A stretch of DNA of 64,000 nt from Lytechinus variegatus (lineage: Eukaryota; Echinodermata; Echinoidea; Temnopleuroida; Toxopneustidae): the NCBI RefSeq assembly GCF_018143015.1, contig NC_054743.1:37528922-37592921 (forward strand), read 5' to 3'. Below, piece after piece: positions 57,238 through 64,000 of this stretch. Below the pieces are notes generated by a model. The model searched no databases. It saw nothing but the letters and a program-made list of their open reading frames with translations, and was not told the DNA's origin. How positions within the stretch are numbered: position 1 is the stretch's first letter; each line of letters begins with the position of its first letter. Position numbers and translations under genes: made by a program.

Positions 57238-59731
57238 GGCCGTTTACCCGGTAGTTGGATGCACTCTTGAGCATTCAGAACAGTGTTTGGCTGATTTGAT
57301 TTCATATGTGTTAAAAAGGCTGTATTGCAGCAAGCACAATTCAAGTCATTACATAACATTGTAACCTTCTGAAACTAGCCAAACTTTATGATAAAGGGCT
57401 TTGATTGCATCAAGCATAAGGGGCAAACTGCCGTGAACCGCCATCTTAACAGACGATATGTTATCAGCCCCCCCCCCCCCCTCTCCTTTAGCATCAAAGA
57501 ATGAGCTGGCTAGAAAGTTTGTTGTGTTGCAGGGTAATAGACAGTAAAAATTGCCAGGGTTTTTTTTTCTTTGTTCATGCTATTTCTTCATTGAATACTC
57601 ACTATGGAATATTAAGTCCAGAGGGCTTGGACCATATGAATGGAAATAAATTGAAATTGCATAAAAATGGGGAAAAAAGGAAAAAGAAAATTGGAAAGGA
57701 GTTCACAGGATAAGAACATGCCCTCCCCCCAAAAAAAAGCTAAATAAAAAAATACATTACCAAAAAAAATATTCAGGGTCTCAATACCCAAGATCATGGA
57801 TAAAGTTGCTAGTGAAAACAAGTTTTGTTGTAATAATTTTCCTAGATTCATTCAAATCAAGCCTCTTATCAATGGAAATGCAGTTATAACTCCTACATTT
57901 GAGGAAGGTTCCATCCAAAGATTGAACGTTGATTCAAAATCAGAATAAAATCTAACCAGCAGATTGAAAACTAATTTAAAATGTTTGTACCGTTTGCTTG
58001 TTCAAATCCAATTAGCTTTTAATGCTAGCAGTTTGGATGGATGAGGCATTTGGTACGATAACCATGGCAATCACTAAAATAACAGATACAATCCCGAAGA
58101 TTTTCCATGGATTGACAATATGAAAGCTTCTCCTCAAGGCTTTGACTGGGGTGAAACAATTGATAATTGAGTTGATCAATCAATATCTTTTTGTTAGTTG
58201 GAAAGATTGAAAAAGTCTGAACTTTGCAAAACGATAAAACATTAGATTGAAAATGCAGTTTGCTTAAAATTCTTCAGAATAAAGTGGAAACTTGAAAAAC
58301 TTTCCATAATGATGGAAAAGTGTTGTTCAGGGATTTGACATGAATTTCCTCTGGGGCCATCTCATTCAAACTTAATTGCAAAAGTAGCACATAAGGTGGG
58401 AGCTTGCAATTCCAGTTTGCTCTAATATCTGCCAAATGGAGATCACTAGAAAAGCTTTACAGAATGATCGAACAGGATTTCAGGGCACGCAACAGGCACG
58501 CGAGTAAAATGGGTCAATTTGACGTTATTTTCCTTTGGGACATTCTCATTCAATTGATCATTCATTTGATCCTATTGTAGTTTTCTTGAAGTGATTATCT
58601 GGCGTGGTCCAACAAAACGATGAAGGCGTTTGAGTCATCTTCCATTACTCATCCGAGATAAACATTAAATTTCATCCAAGCATTCAAAATAAATTCCTCT
58701 TTCGTTCTTGATGACAACTGCTGACCATGTGCTTTTGGCAATAGAAATAATGTAATTTCATTTGATTATGAAAATCAGACCAAGAGCTTGAAGAACATTG
58801 CGGGTCAAGTTTAAAATTCGCTAGTCAACTGATGTGAATTTGCATCGATTCTTTTGCTCATATGATCATTATTCCTCTGATATGGAAATCACCAAAATAT
58901 TTATCCAAGGACTTTAAATTCTTTCAAATTAGAATAATAAATAGCATAACAATGCTTTGCTCAGTGTACTATCAAAATTAATCCACCCGAGATCGTAGAT
59001 GTCAAGGTTGAAAGTTCAAGGTTCAACAGCGAGGTTGTCGAAGTCCATAGTCTGCACTGCTGGATGAATCTGGAGAATCTCAAGGGGTAGTAAAGTATAT
59101 AATAAGGAGGCTTTTGATTTCTGAGAGGAAAAACTCTCGGATCTTTCAAAGCCATCTTTTGAAAATTCTTTCATTCTGTGCAAAATTCTAGCCTTCAAAA
59201 AGGCTCCAAATCACAATTCCTGGTTCAAAGTACATGGTTTAGGTCTCCTGATTAATTCTGGATGCAAATTATGAATCCTAAATTTAGGATCTTGAAGATA
59301 ATCGTTCTTGTAGAGCATTAATTCCAAAAACAGTCATAAAGCATGACTGTGCAATTGAGTTTGAGGGGGGTATTGACCCCCCTCATTTTTTTTTAATCTG
59401 AAAAAGAAATGGCTATCAAATAACATAACAATACACAATTAATAAAAGGAATTATCTTGAACTTTTCATGAGTTCCAATTTGGGAACTAATTTACATTCA
59501 AGAATTTGAATGGCTTGTTTTCTATTTGGGTAACAGGGATGAGAAAGTGAAGAGGGAGAAAAAGAGAGACAAAGAAACGTGTTAATATCCACATAATGAT
59601 TGTAACACAAGTTAGTCAATAAAGCATGCACTACGTTTTTCAAATTCATGTTGGAATGTGAAAATGAGATTAAGTTTTAAAGACTACTTTTCACTTATCC
59701 ATTTTAACATGCAACATGCTACACTATGGAT

Positions 59732-60882
59732 TTTATTTATTTTTCTTTATACTGTACTTTTCTTTAAAAACAAAAAGACAATCAATTGAACCTTTTCAAG
59801 TTCATTGTAGATTGTCTATGATAACGTGAACACAATGTGCAAGGATATTTTTTTTCCATAAAAACAGTTGAAAACTCGACTTGTTTGAAATCTGAATAAA
59901 GAAACTGGTAGAAAAGCAATTTTGTAAATTCTGTACATGGTCAACTTTAATGAATATCAAAAACTTAGGACTTTTGCTACTACATAATTAATTTTGCCAA
60001 AAACAAGGGATATCTACACGAGAGTCACAATTTTTCGGACAGGACGACAAAACATGATTTCCACTGCTGTAAAGTATGAGTGTTCTGATAAAAACAGACA
60101 TATTTAAAATCTATCAATTGAATATAGAAACATTTGCAGTTTTGCACTGAACACTAATGTCTACATGCTAGCCCATTTTGACTGCTACTAACAAACTTGA
60201 AATATGCCTTTATCTGTACAGAATAACACTGAAGGTAAATGTACAAAGCATTATATTTGAGTCTGAAATGTAAAAATATTTCTTCTAAAGGAGACAAACC
60301 TGCAAACTGCACTGGTCAATGAATACTGCATATCAATGTCATCTAACGTTTTTCTCCATAAAAATGTTTCATTCTTTTCAAAACAATTCATAACAATACA
60401 CAGGTGTTCTAGAGTGGTTTCTATGTACACACTTTTAGACAATTTTCAACAGTTACACATTAAGACAAAATAGTTAAAAAGACCAAAGAACTTTGAAAAC
60501 CAACTTTTTTTCTGTTTTTCCTTTAAATTTTTCCAATTCCAATTCTAGTGGATTAACTACATGAACCTTACATACATATTTCATAACCATCCAAAATGAG
60601 ACAAACTTCAATACAATGAATTATTATTTTTTTCCAGATTATTTAAAATGTTGACAGTGCACGTGCCTTTGTAGTTCGCAAAGTAATAATTGAGTAAGCT
60701 AAAAAGAATTGGGCACTTTATGAGCATTCTGAGAGAGGTATATTCTAGTTGATTATTTACAATAGACAAAGTCCATGTTCCCAGCCCATTGAGATTTTAC
60801 CTGTACTGATCGTGAAGTGAAGACAGGTCTCATCCACCCTTTCCAGTGGAAATTTACTTTATGGTCCTGCAGATGAAGTCAT
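59732..60882 (-). other. Probable 3' untranslated region of the hnRNP R/SYNCRIP gene
   Basis: AT-rich, non-coding sequence lies downstream of the stop codon (60885-60883). An AATAAA on the minus strand at 59737-59732 is a plausible poly(A) signal. Confidence 0.45.
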
Positions 60883-63594
60883 CTACTTCCAACTGCCAGC
60901 CCCGTAGTTGTCCGATGACCACTGGTCATCATAGAAGTTGTTGTAGTCACTATAACCATATCCCTGATCAAGAGGCTGTTGGGCAATGGGTTGCGTTCCC
61001 CACTGAGATTGGGTGTTGCGTCGCTTTGGGTCCCCCATCAATTGTCCTTCTAATTTCCTCTTGCCACCCATGTTACCTCCTCGCCCCCCCTCGGCCACCC
61101 CGGTTGCCACGTCCACCCCTGGGACCACCGCGCCCTCCCCTGGGGCCACCTCGGGCCCCACCTCCCCGTAAAAAACCCCTCTGTGTACTGGGCCCTCCTC
61201 GAATTCCCATGCCCCTCCCTCTTGCTCTGTTGCCACGTCCACGTCCGTATCCTGCTCCGCCGCCATAGTAACCGTCATAGCCTTCACCGTATCCATAGCT
61301 GTCTGCTTCATAACGTCCACCACCATAACCGCCCCCCGTAGCCACCATAATATCCATCATCATAACCTTCATAGCCACCATAGTCCCTATAGCGATCTCC
61401 ACCACCATATCCACTTCCACGACCACGGTGGCCGCCTTGTGGACCACCACGACCTCGAGGCGAGTACCCTTCAAAGCCGAATCTGCAAAAAAATTTTACA
61501 CAATAACAGCAATTGACATTTGAACTTTGAATCCATACCGTGAAAGGTCAGAGCATGAAGTTCATAGATATTGAACATAGTAAAGACCTTTATTTTGCAA
61601 ATATTCTATCGCAATTTCTCTTTTTTACCACCCCCCCCCCCTTTCAAATTTGCAAAATTTGGTAACTGCAAACTTAATCAAATGCAATCTTTATGTGCAT
61701 TTTGTAAATAAATTTCAATGTTGAATGCATTTCGGAATTTGCCTTTTTTTAGTTATTAAACACACATCAAAATGGCCAAGAATGTGAAATTACAACTACT
61801 TTAAATTCTTCTTTCATTGCAGATAAATGCAACTAGACTCCAGGGGTTACAAACTGCACCCTAGACCTCTTAACTCTTTGAAACTTGGTCTTCACACAAA
61901 AATTGGCGAAAAACCTCGCCAGCATGTCACGTTGAGGACTGTTGGTGCAGCAATTAGGAATAATCACTTTATTCAGAGTGGTTTTGCCTGTAAATACTCA
62001 CCCTCCAAGATTCTGTTGCCTCATGATTCTTTCTTTTTTCTTCTTGTTTTCCTGAGGTGGTTTGGCAAGAGACACTTCTATCGTGGTTCCTTCATACTCC
62101 TTCCCATTCATCTCCTCTATCGCCTAGTCATGACAATAAGGGGGGGGGGGAGAATATAAAAGCAACGGCTCAATTATGAAACGAACTTATTATCAATTTG
62201 TCAATTAAACTTACAAATTACTAATTTACAGCTGAAAACTAGCAACACAACAGTACCAACTTACTTCCGAGGCAACCAATGATCTGCGACCACATTTAGT
62301 ATTTCCCAAAGAAGTTCACTCACAACATTCTAACTTCATTAATAAATCCTGAAAATGAATGATTGCAAAATTTCTAGTTAATCAAATTATTCACTAGAAT
62401 TGGGTTATAAGCTGTGGTCGCATTTCATAAGTTGGGTATGCAAAAAGGGTGGCGTATGAACAATTTTCCACACGGTGCCATGGATAAATTGTTGCTACAT
62501 CACAGCATCTTAACCAAATTTATTGAGTAATATCTCATTTTGAAGCTAGAACTATAGGCTAACTATATTACTATGAATTAGATCAATACAATATCAGGAA
62601 TAAAAACTATGGTACATTAAGTTTGAAGTAACAGGGGTGGCGGATGCGGTAAATGATAAAATATTAATTAAACCTAATGAACAACTTCCTATAATATGTA
62701 ATATGACTGATATCCTCACATTTCTGGGCGTTTTGAAAATATGCAGCAATGGAATACATGTGTATGTCAGCTCTGATCTGCAACCTTATCAATTAGTAAA
62801 CCGGAGAGATTTGGTTAATTATCTAATTTGTAATCTTAATTTTTAGTACAAATGTTGTGTATCATTGCAACAAACATTTCTACCCATGATGTTGTCATTT
62901 TGCCAAGCATACAAATACAGTGACAGGTATTTTGGGGGCAGAAATGTGAAATTAAATACTGTTAATTAATTAGTATAATTAACATGCATAAAATAATAGA
63001 TTATTATTTTACTTTTGGTAAAGATTTAATCATTGATCTTTCAAGATTATAACTGCAAAATACTAGGGTGATCCATGTTGCATTAACTTTTGACACCATT
63101 TTATGTGCAGCAGGTCCAAATTTGAGAAAAACACATTTCAAAATTCACATTTACATCTATGTAATAATTGACTGTTAATTAGTCATTTTAAGGAAAAGTA
63201 ACGGTATTCAAAACTTAAAACTTTGTCATTATGTAGAGAATGGTAATAGCTATAACATTTTTACCCTGTTCGCGAAATTGGACCACCTTATGACATGCGA
63301 CCTTTGATGAATGATTGAACTGACAACCACGAGTTATTTCTGCTTTACCCACTACCTACTAAATTTAGTTTCATCTCCATAAATAACCTTTCCATTTTTT
63401 CAAGGGGGGGGGGGTGCACAGACATAACTGAAATGACAAATTACCTTGACAGCTGCTTCCCTTTCCTTGAAGTGAACAAAGCAGTAATCCTTCATCTTCT
63501 TGGCCTTCTCAACCTCACCATACTGACCAAAGTCTTCCTTAATCTTCGCTTCTGTTGATTCCTGAGAAAGATTTCTGATGTACACAACTTTCAC
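60883..63594 (-). CDS. hnRNP R/Q (SYNCRIP) family protein, last three exons (5' part outside window)
   Basis: Minus-strand exons 63445-63594, 62002-62123 and 60883-61482 encode the end of an hnRNP R/SYNCRIP homologue. The first two carry RRM3: RNP2 VVYIRNL, RNP1 KDYCFVHF, then EEMNGKEYEGTTIEVSLAKP. The last carries a long RGG/YGG-rich tail and the hallmark C-terminus NMGGKRKLEG, DPKRRNTQSQWGTQPIAQQP, ending GAGSWK and TAG. Known role: mRNA-binding protein in splicing, transport, translation and stability. RRM1, RRM2 and the acidic N-terminus must lie beyond position 64000. Oddity: the last exon reads in three successive frames, with apparent +1 shifts at C runs 61332-61337 and 61084-61090; without correction the first frame stops within about ten codons. 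A sequencing or assembly error is the likeliest cause. Whether it is HNRNPR or SYNCRIP cannot be decided, as the split is vertebrate. Confidence 0.92.
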
Positions 63595-64000
63595 CTGAAG
63601 ATGCAATTTAAAAAAAAAAATTATCAATGACAACTCATTTCTTTGGGTTTCAAAAAATATTTTTAATAATAACAAGACCTCTGATTCCAAAGTCTATTCA
63701 GATCATTGCCCCTGCCATACAGACACAAGAGAGCTGGAAGTGAAAGCATCAAATGTAATTTTTTTTCATAACTTATCAGATAATTGCAATTCCAATGAAT
63801 GTGAATACATGTAACAAGATTTGGATTTCATAAGTTAACAAATTGCAAAGTTATGGCAAGAGCGTAACACAAGAGACAGGTGTAGATCCTGTGCTGAAAT
63901 ATGAAATACTAAGTAAAAAGTTCGGCAAACCATGCCGAAACTTGAGGTATTCATAGACAAATTCTTTCAAAACTTAACTCTGCTTTGTGATTAGCTGGAA

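Larger units (their letters stand above)
52561..59700. other. Intergenic region between SRRM1 and the hnRNP gene
   Basis: No exon with protein-like coding or plausible splice structure was found. It holds long G and C runs (for example near 54110, 54295, 54345, 56205 and 57470) and the two MITEs listed separately. Confidence 0.5.

Noticed and set aside
60846..61474. Plus-strand Pro/Arg-rich frame over the hnRNP tail
   Set aside because: Antisense shadow of the RGG/YGG-rich exon.

Overview
This is animal nuclear DNA: AT-rich, intron-rich, and dense with short non-autonomous transposons, tRNA-headed SINEs and microsatellites. The best guess is an echinoderm, probably a sea urchin. That rests on the secreted SRCR gene, the SINE family and the general look of the repeats; no species was verified. 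Four protein-coding genes can be traced exon by exon. Nearly all short open frames elsewhere are chance or repeat-derived.

Layout. (1) About 2.2-11.8 kb, minus strand: a ten-exon visible part of a gene for a secretory-pathway JmjC/cupin-8 type Fe(II)/2-oxoglutarate oxygenase followed by an EF-hand-like segment. Its introns hold a GAT microsatellite, a near-perfect foldback palindrome, transposon copies, SINEs and a minisatellite of about 930 bp. (2) About 13.8-19.2 kb: intergenic, mostly one long repeat (element A) and a SINE. (3) 19.2-24.5 kb, plus strand: a compact three-exon gene for a small secreted protein with two SRCR domains. Its second intron carries a striking GGCGCC-rich array broken by a 5'-truncated LINE. 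(4) About 25-29 kb: element B, a relative of element A. (5) 29.0-50.0 kb, plus strand: a complete fifteen-exon SRRM1 (SRm160) gene whose phases all agree and give 1039 residues. (6) 50-60 kb: 3' untranslated sequence and intergenic DNA with MITEs. (7) 60.9-63.6 kb, minus strand: the last three exons of an hnRNP R/SYNCRIP gene (RRM3 plus RGG/YGG tail), which enters from the right edge.

Functional links. SRRM1 and hnRNP R/Q are both nuclear RNA-processing factors, but they are convergent neighbours and no co-regulation can be read from the sequence. The JmjC and SRCR genes are divergent, with about 5.4 kb between them, and both encode proteins with N-terminal signal peptides.

The most notable observations are a transposon family carrying repeated perfect DR1 nuclear-receptor half-site pairs; the GGCGCC array with higher-order structure; a giant polypyrimidine minisatellite abutting a 3' splice site; a MITE that may supply the C-terminus of the JmjC protein; five consecutive frame-neutral RS exons in SRRM1; and two apparent +1 homopolymer shifts in the terminal hnRNP exon. 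No wholly new biochemical system was recognised.
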